Assembly (NCBI GenBank): GCA_030849465.1
Contig: JARVLF010000015.1
Location: 806,001 to 870,000 of the forward strand
Direction: 5' to 3'
From: Moesziomyces globuligerus
Taxonomy: Eukaryota > Basidiomycota > Ustilaginomycetes > Ustilaginales > Ustilaginaceae
Length of the DNA: 64,000 nucleotides
Below are positions 30,465 through 40,944 of the stretch, one piece after another. How positions within the stretch are numbered: the first letter of the stretch is position 1; every line of letters starts with the position of its first letter. The translations under genes were made by a program, and so were the position numbers. Below the pieces are notes generated by a model. It saw only the letters and a program-made list of their open reading frames with translations. It had not been told where the DNA came from and made no database searches.

Positions 30465-31379
30465 TTAGTCGTCCAGATCGAGATCGAGCTCGGGAGTCCA
30501 GAGGACGAGGGTGTTTGCGAACATATGCCTGCTGAAGACGAGGTAGAGGTAGCGGAACCACACGAGCTGGGACTTGTGCTTGAGCATGGCCTTGACTGCG
30601 GTGAGGTACTGGGCGGGGGAGGCGAGCACGTGGATCTGGGATGCTGGCGTGTAGCTTGCTGCTGCGTGGACGGGCAGCTTGTTTCCCGAGGGCGCGACTG
30701 GCGGGTGACCGGAGTAGGTGATGGTCTCCCAGACGGCAAAGGGCACCGAGTTGTACTTTTCCCACACCTCGAGCGAGGGCAGGACGTAGAGGGGAAGGTT
30801 GCGAGCGAGGGCGAGATCACGCGTGCCGTTGTAGGCTGCGATGTGGTTGGCATGACCCGAAGCGCCGTTTCGATCGAAGGTGATGAGCGCGTCGACGGGG
30901 CGCGTCGAGGCGAGCGAGTCGATGTGCTGGCCGACGACGGCGGCGACGTGGTGGGTGGGCCAGACGTCGTGCATCGAGTCCTGGAGGCGGACGTCGTCGA
31001 GGTACTTGACCTTGTTCGCTTTGAGTCCGAGCACGTCGTAGCTGGCAAAGAGCTCCTCGGAGCGCTGGAGGCCGAGCCCGTCGGCGTTGCCCGTGGAGAG
31101 GCAGAGCGCCGAGAGCGTGGTGCCTGCGGCGCCCAACGCCTGGATGGCGGGGGCGAAGAACATGGCCTCATCGTCCGGATGCGCGGTGACGAGCAGTGCC
31201 GAGGAGGGAAGCACGCGCGAGTTGTCGTCGAGCGTGAACGACTTGTCGGCCATCTGGAAGCGCAGACCGGCGATCATGAACTGCACCAGCACCGAGCCAA
31301 TGAGGAGGGCGAGGAAGAACTGCGGGCGCGGGATGGCCATGCGCACCGCCTGGAAGGGATTGATGGGTGCGTCGGCCAT
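30465..31379 (-). CDS. GPI12: N-acetylglucosaminyl-phosphatidylinositol de-N-acetylase (PIG-L/Gpi12)
   Basis: Starting at MADAPINPFQ (31379), the protein has 304 residues. One membrane anchor lies at about 21-39 (FFLALLIGSVLVQFMIAGL). The metal-binding motif AHPDDEAMFF is at 66-75, the PIG-L blocks LCLSTGNADGLGLQRSEEL and YLDDVRLQDSM follow, and the second metal motif is SGHANHIAAYNG. This is the ER enzyme of step two of GPI-anchor synthesis, removing acetate from GlcNAc-PI. The open frame extends upstream to 31574, but those 65 residues lack conserved features. It lies directly upstream of TRM5 on the same strand. The GPI-anchored glycoprotein at 44668 is a likely client of this pathway. Confidence 0.93.
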   Translation of the reverse strand: MADAPINPFQAVRMAIPRPQFFLALLIGSVLVQFMIAGLRFQMADKSFTLDDNSRVLPSSALLVTAHPDDEAMFFAPAIQALGAAGTTLSALCLSTGNADGLGLQRSEELFASYDVLGLKANKVKYLDDVRLQDSMHDVWPTHHVAAVVGQHIDSLASTRPVDALITFDRNGASGHANHIAAYNGTRDLALARNLPLYVLPSLEVWEKYNSVPFAVWETITYSGHPPVAPSGNKLPVHAAASYTPASQIHVLASPAQYLTAVKAMLKHKSQLVWFRYLYLVFSRHMFANTLVLWTPELDLDLDD

Positions 31380-33373
31380 GGTGACGGAGTAGATCGATGC
31401 GAGGTGGCTCTGAGGGTGATGGTGGTGAGGATCGACCATGCGCAGAGTGCGGCAAGTGCGGATAGGCTCGAGGGGCCAAGCGGCGGAGCGGCGGAGCGGA
31501 CCCTGAGAAGCTGTTTGCTTGCTTCCGCATGCACGGCCAAAAGTCGAGCTGGAGCGCTTCGAAAACGTGCGCACGACTCGCCGAATCGGAATTCGCTACC
31601 AGATGGGATCGTAGGGGGCCTAACATTGTATTCGAAATGATGAAAACGCTGCATCAAAGCCTCGCCATGGAAAAGTGGCGCGCGCATCTGCAGCTCGGCA
31701 GAATGCAAAAAAGGCCGCTACTGTAGCTTAGGCTCATCTCGGCGTCTCGACAGGAAGCGGATTGCAACCAAGTGCACATGCGGCAAGCAAGAGAGCAGAA
31801 AGGGCCGCTTGCTGAAGCGCAGCCAAACTGTCCGTGCTGCTTCGGAAGGGTGTCGGCTGGGCAGCGCCTTTGGCCGTTGACGCTTGAGCTGATGGCGACT
31901 TGGCAGAGCGAGCGTGGAAGGGGGAAAAGAGGGGAGCGAGGTCAAAGGCGAAGGATAGCTCGGTCGGATGGAATTTGTTTGTTCACCTGGACAGCTGCGG
32001 CCGATAAGCGAAGCTGCGAAGCTGCAAATTCGATCTCTTGCAGCCTGGGCCCGCCCATCGCAGTTGGGCTGGTGTCGCAGCTGTATGCCATCGGCCAAGC
32101 CGAGCCACTCTGCTGCACACAGCGATGCAATGCAGGGCGGTTCAGCATTCGGGTGCTTGCCGAACGGAAACGGCCGAATGACTGCACGCCCTTATGGGAG
32201 GAGTGGTCACGAGGAGAGGGCGAAGAGATGCAGCTGTCAAGAGGGCGCGCTCCCGGGCTCGCTTAGCCAGACGGGCGTGTGTGTTTCAAAAGGCTTCCCT
32301 TCTTCCCCGCCGCGCTTCTACGGATGTTTTCCCTTGTTCTTCCTCCTCCTCGCTTTCCAGGCACGGGCTGAGTGTACAGACGGGCCAAGATGAAAGCGCT
32401 GAAACAGGAAAAAAAAAGCATCAACTGCACTCGTTCCGCTTCATGCACCTCGAGCTCCCCGACGATACCGCGCCCAGCCTCCTCCCCGCCAGCCAAACCG
32501 CAGCGAAAGCGCAGCGGATAGGAGGCGGCAGCTGCAGCCGATATGCGCTGGGACTCTCTAGGCTCGATTGGAGCACCGTATCGGACGTGCCGTTGTGCGC
32601 TTTCTTGCTCGCCTGCAGCCACTTTCAGCTCGCCGGCTTCCCATGACGGGCGCCGCAGCTGCATGAGCGCATCGCTGTCAGAAGCTGCCGTTGGAACTCG
32701 CTTCCCACCCCCCGTGCTCGACCCCGTCCCGACTATGCACCTCCTCGCCCAGCGCTCCCCGTCGACTCCAACCTCTTCGTCGCTGCTTCGCTCTCTCGCT
32801 CCCTCTTTCTCGCTCCGGCCTTGAGCGGAGGCGGTTCATTTCTTCTCCACCAGCTGCTGGCAACAATAAAAGGCTCACTCCCTTGCCCATCCGCGCGCGC
32901 CCGCCCGCTCGCCTCCTCCTTGTTCACCACCGTTCCTCATTCTCGCCGTATCCTCGTTGCCGTGCAGCACCTCATATACCCTCGTTGCACCCCCTCGACG
33001 TCGCTCGGCAGGCTAACCCTCTTTTGTCCACGACGATAAAACCCTACTCTTATCCTGCACATAAAGCGGTCCGAGCTCATCTGCGGTCGGCATTGTTCCC
33101 GCACCTCGCCTTGCTCAGTGCAACCACACCACCGTCCCCACTCGTTGCATACGCCTGCAACGTGCCTTGCTAGCATACAGCCCCTCCCGAGGCCCGTGCC
33201 ACCCCCCTCCGGCCTAGCGCAGCCTTTCTTAAGATCAACGTCCGCCCTTGCTCGGCCCCTGCTCGCTGCCTATCCTTCTGCAATTTGCGCTAGCAGCTGG
33301 CTTCAGAGGGTCCGCGCTCATCATACACAGGCCAAGACCCCTCGCATCTTCGCACAGATTCAGCTCGCTCACC
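31380..33373. other. 2-kb intergenic region
   Basis: No frame shows coding bias or a motif. From about 32690 onward the plus strand is strongly pyrimidine-rich (many CTC/TCC runs), as expected for promoter and leader of the gene beginning at 33374. An A9 run lies at about 32411. Nothing else recognised. Confidence 0.5.
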
Positions 33374-35797
33374 ATGTCGGAGACACACGGAGCTCGCGCA
33401 GGCGGATCGCCCTCGGCGGCTCCCACCACCACCGCCACCACCGCCGCCGCTGAAATCGTCACGGCACGCAAGATCTCGCGCACCACGGCGCACGCGGCTC
33501 CCGTCAGGCACTACCGCGCCCACTCCAAGTCCAACTCTGCCGAGCTCCGCAGCCACGCCCAGGCCAAGAGCGCAGCCGACGACGCAGCGGCGTATGCAGC
33601 CGCTAGCAGCTCGCCTCGCGTCCTCCCCTCGCCCGTGCCTCCTCCGGCCGCGGCGCTCCCGCCCACGCCTGGCCTCGGCTCGGTCGCTTCGCCTGCGCTC
33701 GCCAGCCCCACCATTATGGCCAACAGGAGGAGCAGCAGCGGCAGCTCGTTTGCTGCTCCCAGCCTCCTCTCGAGGAGCATCCGCAAGACGCTCCGTCACC
33801 TCAGCGCAAGCCTCACCCACCACGAGCGCTCCGAGCTCGTTCAAAAGATCCTCGCCGACCTTCGTCCCGCCCAGACGTCCGGCGTCGTGCCTCCCTTTTC
33901 GCGTGCCTCGCGCAACAGCTCCCTCCCTCCCACCCACCACCACTCCACAGCCGCCCAGGTCAAGATGCTCGGCTCCCCCCCGCGCGCTTCGCAAGAGGGC
34001 ACTTCGAGCGATGCCTCGAGCTGCGAAAACGCCATCCCCATCCACCCGAGCGACGAAAAGTTTAGCAGCGCACAGCCGGCTTCGACGGCGACGCACTCGT
34101 CGACTCCGCTGCTCAGCCACAGCCGCACGCCTACGCCTACGACGCCAGGCAGCCCCTTGACACGCAGCAACACTGGCGTCAGGGACGACGATGGCCACAA
34201 GGCCGGCGCCGAGGCTACCAAGGATAAGCTGTCGCCGACGGCGGCGCTCGAGAGCCTGCGCGTGCTCGAGAACAGCTTTGACAAGTCGTCGCCCAACTCG
34301 CCGCTCGAGGCTGCATTTACCAAGGACTCGGACCACTCGCAGTCCACCGTCGTCGCCTCGCCTGCCCGACCCGCTACGGGCGAGGCCGAGACGACGGCGT
34401 CGCCGGTCAGGACGAGCAGCATCTCGTCGCGGCCCGGATCGAAGCGCAGCAGCTCGTACCGCAAATCGGTGCCGACGCTCGACGAGCTCGATGCGGCCTC
34501 GCGCGGCGGGCTGGCGCTTTCGGGCGAGGGCAGCCAGCGTGCATCGTCGGCCACGTCGTCGTCCGAGCGTGCCGCGTCGCCCTCGAGCGCCACCACCGAC
34601 ACGCCGAGCTGGATCTCGTCGCTCACGACGCTCGAGGCGATCCGCGTGCTCGCCTTCCAGCACTCGGTCCACGAAGCTCCCTCGACCCCGCCGCCGGCCG
34701 CGCGCTCCGAGGCAGGCGCGTCCACCGACGAGGTGGCCGCGCTCCGCTTCTCGCTCAGCTTCGCCCTCGCGCGCGCCGACAAGCTCGCCGAATCGCTCAA
34801 CCGCGCCAGCGAGGACAAGGTCAAGCTCGAGACCGAGCTCGAGATCCTCCGTCGCAACGTCCTCTCCATGCTCGGCAGCAGAAACATGTTTACCAGCCCC
34901 ATGGCATCGCCCTCGCTCCCCAACTACGAGAGCTCCAGCCGCCGCCACTCGACCCGCCAAGACATCGTCGAGGAGGACGACGGCTTCGAGCCCGTTCGCG
35001 CCGGCAAGACGCCCGCGGTCGAGGTCGGGACGGGTGTGGCACCCGTAGCGCGACCTCCGCGTGCAGGTCGGCTGGCCAAGGCGGCCGAACCGGCAGCAGC
35101 AGCGCCTGCTCCGAGGGCCGGGGTGAGTATTGCGAGTCTGCGTAAGAAGAACGCTGCAGCGGCAGCGATTGGGACGACGCAGCGCTACGAGCCGCCCGCG
35201 CGCAAGGGTGCAGCCGAGACCGATGCGTACGAGACCGAGGAGGAGGACGAGGACGAGGAGGATGGCTTTGACATGTATCCGTTCGGCGCGCCCGTGCGCA
35301 GGAAGGACGCGCCCGAGGTCTCGATGAGCGACTTTCTCAACGCCTCGCGCATGTCCAAGACCGAGATCGAGGAGCACGACGCTCGCAGGGAGCTCGAAGA
35401 GGCCGTCTCGTCGTACACCGCCTCGATCTCGTCGCATGCTCCGCTCGCAGGGGGCTACGCAGGCCGTTCCACCGATCCGGGCCGTCGCGGATTCTTCAAA
35501 GGCATCACCAAGCTCGTCGATCTCGACCGTTCCAAGCGCCTCTCGAGACGGAGTAGCCTTGCGTCCAAGCCTAGCCTCGCATCGATCGGCGCAGGCACGC
35601 CACTCATGGCCAGATCAACCTCGACCTACGATAGCAACAGGTCCCAGGCTAGAGGCTTTGCGCTGTACGACGAGGAGAGCATCATCCCACCCAGCCACCA
35701 CGGCAACAGGAGGAGGGGCGGAAACATCTCGCTCGATAGCTCCCTCCGCGAGAGCATCGAACGCCACTCGCTCCGCGACGCTGGCATCCTCGCTTGA
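33374..35797 (+). CDS. Unrecognised Ser/Ala-rich protein with coiled coil
   Basis: From MSETHGARAG the protein has 807 residues; the open frame extends upstream to 33248 without conserved features. Most of it is low-complexity Ser/Ala/Thr/Pro sequence with many SP/TP sites (for example SRTPTPTTPGSPLT), suitable for proline-directed kinases. A helical segment lies near 150-180 (SIRKTLRHLSASLTHHERSE), and a heptad-like coiled coil near 460-500 (SFALARADKLAESLNRASED continuing into VKLETELEILRRNV). An acidic run (ETEEEDEDEEDGFDMYPFG) and a basic C-terminal region (LVDLDRSKRLSRRSSLASK) follow. I do not recognise the family; a cytoskeletal or polarity scaffold would fit but is not shown. Codon use fully matches real genes here. 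Confidence 0.8.
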   Translation: MSETHGARAGGSPSAAPTTTATTAAAEIVTARKISRTTAHAAPVRHYRAHSKSNSAELRSHAQAKSAADDAAAYAAASSSPRVLPSPVPPPAAALPPTPGLGSVASPALASPTIMANRRSSSGSSFAAPSLLSRSIRKTLRHLSASLTHHERSELVQKILADLRPAQTSGVVPPFSRASRNSSLPPTHHHSTAAQVKMLGSPPRASQEGTSSDASSCENAIPIHPSDEKFSSAQPASTATHSSTPLLSHSRTPTPTTPGSPLTRSNTGVRDDDGHKAGAEATKDKLSPTAALESLRVLENSFDKSSPNSPLEAAFTKDSDHSQSTVVASPARPATGEAETTASPVRTSSISSRPGSKRSSSYRKSVPTLDELDAASRGGLALSGEGSQRASSATSSSERAASPSSATTDTPSWISSLTTLEAIRVLAFQHSVHEAPSTPPPAARSEAGASTDEVAALRFSLSFALARADKLAESLNRASEDKVKLETELEILRRNVLSMLGSRNMFTSPMASPSLPNYESSSRRHSTRQDIVEEDDGFEPVRAGKTPAVEVGTGVAPVARPPRAGRLAKAAEPAAAAPAPRAGVSIASLRKKNAAAAAIGTTQRYEPPARKGAAETDAYETEEEDEDEEDGFDMYPFGAPVRRKDAPEVSMSDFLNASRMSKTEIEEHDARRELEEAVSSYTASISSHAPLAGGYAGRSTDPGRRGFFKGITKLVDLDRSKRLSRRSSLASKPSLASIGAGTPLMARSTSTYDSNRSQARGFALYDEESIIPPSHHGNRRRGGNISLDSSLRESIERHSLRDAGILA

Positions 35798-36040
35798 AAT
35801 CCCCCCTCGTCAGCCGGGCTAGTTGACACCAGCCCAGATCATTCGATTTCTCATCCAGTTCTTTCCCCATCGTGCCTTGTTCTCTCTCAGCTTGTACCGT
35901 CACACCTTCGTTTTTCCCATCACTCCCTGGCCTGTTTGCACCGCCACGTCGAATCCTGCACTCTCATTCACATCTCACGTTCAAGTCTGGACCGTCCACT
36001 TTTGCTGAAGTTTGTTCGAGATTCAAAGCAGTGATGTAAG

Positions 36041-37576
36041 TTACTGCGAGGCCTGTTGGGCGAGGTAGTACTGTTCTGCCTGGTTGATGCATCGGATGTT
36101 GGCGCCGAGCTTGTTGATGGTTTCGATGTACTCGTCGTACTCTACGCTGTCGTAGACGATGCCACCGCCGGCCTGGAGGTAGGCGTAGCCGTCCTTGAAG
36201 GTCATGGTGCGGATGGCGATGCAGACGTCCATCTCGTTGTCTGCAAAGTCGATCCTCCCCACCGCACCCGCATAGACGCCACGCTTCTCCTGTTCCAGTT
36301 CGCTGACCAGCTCGATGGCCCTGATCTTGGGCGCTCCCGATACGGTGCCGGCGGGGAAGATGGATCGGAGCGCATCGAAGCGGCTCTTGCCCTTGCGCAG
36401 CTGACCCGTGATGCGCGAGGTGAGATGCATGACGTGCGAGAACTTTTCGACATTCATGAACGATTCCACCTGCGTCGTCGCCGGATCGCACACGCGGTTG
36501 ATGTCGTTGCGCGCCAGATCGACCAGCATCACATGTTCGGCCTGATCCTTGACCGAGCCTGCCAGTTGCGCCGCCAACTCGATATCCTCCTCGTCCGACG
36601 CGCCGCGCTTGACCGTACCGGCAATCGCATGCACCGCCACCTTGCCCGCTTCGATCTTGCACAGCGTCTCGGGCGAGGCTCCCACCAACTGGCAATCGCC
36701 ACAGTCGACGTAGAACATGTACGGCGACGGATTCACCTGGCGCAGGTGACGGTAGCAGTTGAACGCATGCAGCGTGGTGCGCCGCGTCAGCCGTTGCGAC
36801 GGCACAGCTTGGATAATGTCGCCTTTGACGATGTTCTTGCGCAACGACGTCACAAAGCCCTCGTATCCCGCCTGGCCGACATTGGAGACGGCCTCCTGAC
36901 CCGTCAGGATGGGCGGCTGCTCGGGCAACGGCGTGCTGGCGCTGGTGAGCACCTTGATCAGAGCCTGGATCTTGTCGTTGGCCTTGGCGTAGAGCGCCTC
37001 GACGTCGGCGGGCGTGGCGGTCTTGGCGTGCTCGGCGGGAAGGTGGACGTGGCTGACGCAGCGGACGGTGCTAAAGACGTGGTCGAAGACGATGAGCGAG
37101 TCGGCGACCATGAAGACGCTCTCGGGGATGCCGAGCACGTCCTTGAGATCGCGCTTGGTGCGCGGCTCAAAGTACTGCACGCAGTCGTAGCTGATGTATC
37201 CGATCGCACCGCCCGTGAACGTGGGCAGGCCCTGCACGGGGATGTACTTGTACGGGCTGAGCTCCTTCTCGATCGCGAGCAACGGGTCGCCCTCGACGTC
37301 GAGGCCGGGGCCGGTGCGGATGATCTTGAGCGGGTCGGAGCCGATGAACGAGTAGCGGCCGATCTTCTCGCCGCCGGTGACGGACTCGAAGAGGAACGAG
37401 CGGCGTGCCATGTCGGCACCGTTGGAGAGCTTGAGATATGCGGTCACTGGCGTCAGCAGATCGGAGGGCAGCGATGTGTAGACGGGGATGATGTTGCCGG
37501 CGGCCTGGGGCGAGAGGAGCGCCGCCTGGACCTCGTCGAGCGAGGGCTTGAGCGCGTGCTGCATGGCGCAAGTCAT
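36041..37576 (-). CDS. TRP2: Anthranilate synthase component I (chorismate-binding subunit)
   Basis: Starting at [12 protein letters not shown] (37576; 37564 and 37624 are alternatives), the protein has about 511 residues. The N-terminal half is the Trp-binding region ([40 protein letters not shown]). The chorismate-binding domain has [79 protein letters not shown] and a C-terminal [13 protein letters not shown]. The glutamine amidotransferase subunit is not fused here; in fungi it is usually a separate TRP3-type protein. It makes anthranilate in the first committed tryptophan step. A Gcn4-type site lies about 525 bp upstream (38099-38105). Confidence 0.96.
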   Translation of the reverse strand: MTCAMQHALKPSLDEVQAALLSPQAAGNIIPVYTSLPSDLLTPVTAYLKLSNGADMARRSFLFESVTGGEKIGRYSFIGSDPLKIIRTGPGLDVEGDPLLAIEKELSPYKYIPVQGLPTFTGGAIGYISYDCVQYFEPRTKRDLKDVLGIPESVFMVADSLIVFDHVFSTVRCVSHVHLPAEHAKTATPADVEALYAKANDKIQALIKVLTSASTPLPEQPPILTGQEAVSNVGQAGYEGFVTSLRKNIVKGDIIQAVPSQRLTRRTTLHAFNCYRHLRQVNPSPYMFYVDCGDCQLVGASPETLCKIEAGKVAVHAIAGTVKRGASDEEDIELAAQLAGSVKDQAEHVMLVDLARNDINRVCDPATTQVESFMNVEKFSHVMHLTSRITGQLRKGKSRFDALRSIFPAGTVSGAPKIRAIELVSELEQEKRGVYAGAVGRIDFADNEMDVCIAIRTMTFKDGYAYLQAGGGIVYDSVEYDEYIETINKLGANIRCINQAEQYYLAQQASQ

Positions 37577-38402
37577 GGCGGAAGGCAGAGCAGTCGAGCA
37601 GAGGGAGTGAGAGCGATGGATCAAGGCAGGGATACGTCAGCGGATTGCGAGGCTATATAGGCATGGAGGGGAGCACAGTCGAGGCGAACGTACCAAAGCC
37701 ATGGTTGCGCGTCGTTTCTGTGCTCCTTCGGGCGACTATGAAGAGGGCCGAGGGGCGATTTGAGACCTCTGCTTGGGTTGCGTTGTTGGCAATGCGGATC
37801 GCAAGGGGATCAAGCTGGTAGTGCCGGAGCAATGGAACGCCGAGTGGGAAGCTTAAGGAGGGGGGCGCGCTGTATGAGGTTTGGTGTGTGCGTGTGTGCC
37901 GGTTGCCGTGCAAGAGTGGATGAAAGTATGCCGGGGAGTTTGGACGTGGGAGCGGAGGTTGCCAGGCGCAGACGTATGAGGTTGACGCCGATGCGAAGAT
38001 GTGTGCGCCAGAGATAGGTCGGTGGGAGAGTTGAGGGGGAGTTGAGCAGGATGAAAAGCGTAGCGTAGCGGATCAAGGAGACCGGTGACAGTTGCCGCGA
38101 GTCACTTTTCGCATCGCTCAAAAGATGCCAGTCGACCCACGGCCGGCTACGACAGTTCTGAAAGCCACACACTTCACACGCACATCAATGGTGAATGCCG
38201 TGGGCTGCGCCTTTTTTCTTCTGGCATCGCCGATTTTGTCAACTCACATCCTGAGCAATCTCAAAGATCCAACGCCTTTTTCCGAGCGTAAGTTGTCCAT
38301 GTCAACTTCGGTCCCTCTCGTCCTCCACACCTGTCTGCATTCCTTCCTCGTTGCTCAGCACCTCTCTGCAAGGCACACGTATCGTGTGCAGACCTTGCCA
38401 TA
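37577..38402. promoter_or_regulatory. Divergent promoter of TRP2 and SF3a1 genes
   Basis: The 826 bp contain no coding frame with bias. GAGTCAC at 38099-38105 reads GTGACTC on the minus strand, matching the RTGACTC half of Gcn4/CpcA sites. That would suit cross-pathway control of TRP2, but the site is nearer the splicing-factor gene (about 300 bp) than TRP2. Confidence 0.45.
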
Positions 38403-40490
38403 ATGGCGCCCTCGCTCAATCTCCCAGCTCCCGCCCACGGCACGGACAATACGCTCGCCTCCGCTTCGACTCCCTCCACTTCCAAGTTCGCCTCGACGGG
38501 TGGCATCATCTATCCGCCCCCCGAGCTTCGCAGGACCATCGACAAGGCAGCTGAGCTCATCGCAAAGAAGGATCCTTCCTTCGAGGCAAACATCAAGACT
38601 GCAGAGCACAACAACCCCAAATTCGCCTTCCTCAAGCAAGACGATGCCTACCACGCTTACTATGCCTCCCGACGCGATGCCGTCCGTCGTGGCGAGACAC
38701 TCACACCCGTAGCCGCCGACGCGTCCAGTGATGCTTCTCAGGCGCAGGGACAGCCAGGTCTGAGCGACACAGGTGCCGTTGCTGGGCCGTCCAGCCAAGC
38801 ACCTCCAGAGCCCGAGCCGTTTGAGTTCTCGGCAGACCTGCCCAACATCACCGCCGTCGACCTCGACATCCTCAAGCTCACAGCGCTCTTCACCGCCCGA
38901 AAGGGTCGCTCCTTTGCCACCTCTCTGCTCGCTCGCGAGTCCAAATCGTACCAGTTCGAGTTCCTTCGGCCCAGCCACTCGCTCTTCACCTACTTCAACT
39001 ACCTCGTCGAACAGTACCAGAAGGTGATCTCGCCCTCGCACGAGCTGCTCGATCGCGTCAAGCTCGGCGCCTACGGCACAACAGATGCTGCCACCATCGA
39101 CCAGCAGCGTACCAAGTCGAGTCTCGGAGCGGGCAAGGGCGGGGCGAGACCGTATCTGCTCGAGCAGGTCAAGGCTCGCGCCGACTGGGAGAAGCACGCG
39201 CACGAGCGGCGCAAGAAGCAGGACGAGGACCAGGAGAAGCAGCGCCAGACATTCAACGAGATCGACTGGCACGACTTTGTCGTCGTCGGCACCGTCGAGC
39301 TCACCGAGACCGACCAGCACATCGATCTGCCCGCGCCGCGCTCGCTGCGCGAGATGGAGTCCATGACGCTCGCCCAGAAGAAGATGGCCAGCATGATCAT
39401 GGAGACCGACGGCGCCGTCGACCAAGAGGATGTCGAGGAGCTCGTCATGCCTGGCCAAGCATCGACGTCTGCACAGCCTGGCGCGGCGACGGTGGAGGAG
39501 GTCACGGTAGCCGGCAAGGCGGGTACGATCAAGGTGCGCAGGGACTATGTGCCGCGTGGTCTTGCCTCGCGCGCCAAGCCGAGCTCGGCGAGCATGACCA
39601 AGTGTCCCGTGTGTGGCGATCAGGTGGCGATCGACGAGATGGCCGAGCACGTGCGCTTCGAGCTGCTCAACCCGGCTTATCGCGAGCAGCGCCAGCAGCT
39701 CGAGGCCAAGAAGGCGCAGCAGGCCACGCTCCAAGCCGGCGCCGACCCCACGTACTATCTTAAGCAGCTCGCCTCGGCGCGCACCGACGAAGACGAGGAG
39801 GCGCGACTTCGACGCGAGGCCGAAGAAAAGCGGCTCGCCAAGGAGAAGGAAAAGATCATCTGGGACGGACATGCCAAGTCCGGCGCCGCGGCGCGCGAGA
39901 TGATCGCCAAGAACGTCGGGCTCGAACAGGAGATGAACCGGCTCTCGGGTAGGCCTCAGGTTGTGCTGGCCGAGTACGGACCGAGCTTTCCGGCAAACGA
40001 GTCGGCCCCTGTCGATCACGCAGACGAGGGCGAGGATCGTCCGATTCAGCTCGCGGACGGTGCGGCTTCGCTCCCTGCCAGACCGACGGATGCGGCAGGG
40101 GGCGTGCCTGTGGGTGCGGGCGTCAAGCGACCCGCCGAGAGTGAGCTCTCGCCGCCGCCACCGCCGTCGGCGCCGCGGCCGGGCTCCACGCTCGCCAAGA
40201 AGACCGACGGCTCGCTGCATCCCGAGAAGGCGTGGATCGAGGCGCACGGTCGGCCGACGGTGACGCTGACGCTGGCCATGTCCAACGGTAGAGAGGAGTC
40301 GTACGAGGCGGCGATCAAGTCGACGGTCGCCACGCTCCGCGACTACGTCCATCAGGACCTCCTCGGCAGCGCCGTCGCCGCCAGCAAGATCAAGATCAGG
40401 ATCAACGGAAAACCTGCCACGCTCAAACAGACGCTCGCCTTCTGGAACCTCACCGACGGAGATCGCATCACCGTCGATGTGGTCGAGTAG
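38403..40490 (+). CDS. PRP21: SF3a large subunit (SF3A1/Prp21-like)
   Basis: The 695-residue protein has two SURP modules: the first near 40-95 (IDKAAELIAKKDPSFEANIK, FLKQDDAYHAYY), the second near 150-205 (TALFTARKGRSFATSLLARE, SLFTYFNYLVEQYQKV). A charged middle follows (WEKHAHERRKKQDEDQEKQR, NEIDWHDFVVVGTVELTE), then a zinc-binding-like motif (KCPVCGDQVAIDEMAEHVRF). The end is a ubiquitin-like domain (IKIRINGKPATLKQTLAFWN, LTDGDRITVDVVE). This is the metazoan-type SF3A1 architecture with the C-terminal ubiquitin-like domain, which budding yeast Prp21 lacks. It acts in U2 snRNP assembly on the branch site. The frame is intronless. Confidence 0.94.
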   Translation: MAPSLNLPAPAHGTDNTLASASTPSTSKFASTGGIIYPPPELRRTIDKAAELIAKKDPSFEANIKTAEHNNPKFAFLKQDDAYHAYYASRRDAVRRGETLTPVAADASSDASQAQGQPGLSDTGAVAGPSSQAPPEPEPFEFSADLPNITAVDLDILKLTALFTARKGRSFATSLLARESKSYQFEFLRPSHSLFTYFNYLVEQYQKVISPSHELLDRVKLGAYGTTDAATIDQQRTKSSLGAGKGGARPYLLEQVKARADWEKHAHERRKKQDEDQEKQRQTFNEIDWHDFVVVGTVELTETDQHIDLPAPRSLREMESMTLAQKKMASMIMETDGAVDQEDVEELVMPGQASTSAQPGAATVEEVTVAGKAGTIKVRRDYVPRGLASRAKPSSASMTKCPVCGDQVAIDEMAEHVRFELLNPAYREQRQQLEAKKAQQATLQAGADPTYYLKQLASARTDEDEEARLRREAEEKRLAKEKEKIIWDGHAKSGAAAREMIAKNVGLEQEMNRLSGRPQVVLAEYGPSFPANESAPVDHADEGEDRPIQLADGAASLPARPTDAAGGVPVGAGVKRPAESELSPPPPPSAPRPGSTLAKKTDGSLHPEKAWIEAHGRPTVTLTLAMSNGREESYEAAIKSTVATLRDYVHQDLLGSAVAASKIKIRINGKPATLKQTLAFWNLTDGDRITVDVVE

Positions 40491-40944
40491 AGCGACGATT
40501 GCAATCGTGATCTTCGAGCGGGTGAGGAAAAGTCCCTTTGTTGTGAACGCGATAGGGTTTGGCGGACGCGCGTGAGCAGAGTTTGACAGCTCAATTGTTG
40601 GGTGAGGTGGAACAAAGAGTGTGTGTGTCGCACCGACACGTACGCTGGCGTGAGGCGAGGTGGGCGTGCATGGTGCAGGACGTATCGGTGAGCTAGGAGT
40701 CTGCATGAACGGGTGCAGAGGCGATCCGAGCGCGCGTGGGTGCGGGTGTCGATACACTCATCGTCGTGTTGCATCCCTTTGTCTTCATCCACTTTGCCTG
40801 CGTCCCTGCGTAGGGAGGATGGATGGTATAAGTATCCGTCTGAAGCTGGTGAGAGTTGGGAAAGGGGAGGGATCTAGAGGGATGGCTTCTGCACGCGATA
40901 GGTCTTCCGTCCGCGGTGATGCACCGGCAGATCTCGCTCTCACC
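40491..40944. other. Intergenic, 450 bp
   Basis: The 3' end of the SF3a1 gene and the promoter of the small gene at 40945. The frame of that gene is open upstream to 40660, but codon bias is lost, so the leader is treated as untranslated. Confidence 0.4.

Noticed and set aside
33290..35437. 715-codon minus-strand frame opposite the coiled-coil protein
   Set aside because: Arg/Gly/Ala-rich shadow. The plus frame has the codon bias, a coiled coil and coherent acidic and basic blocks.
38355..40757. 800-codon minus-strand frame across the SF3a1 gene
   Set aside because: Antisense shadow of a gene with clear SURP and ubiquitin-like domains.
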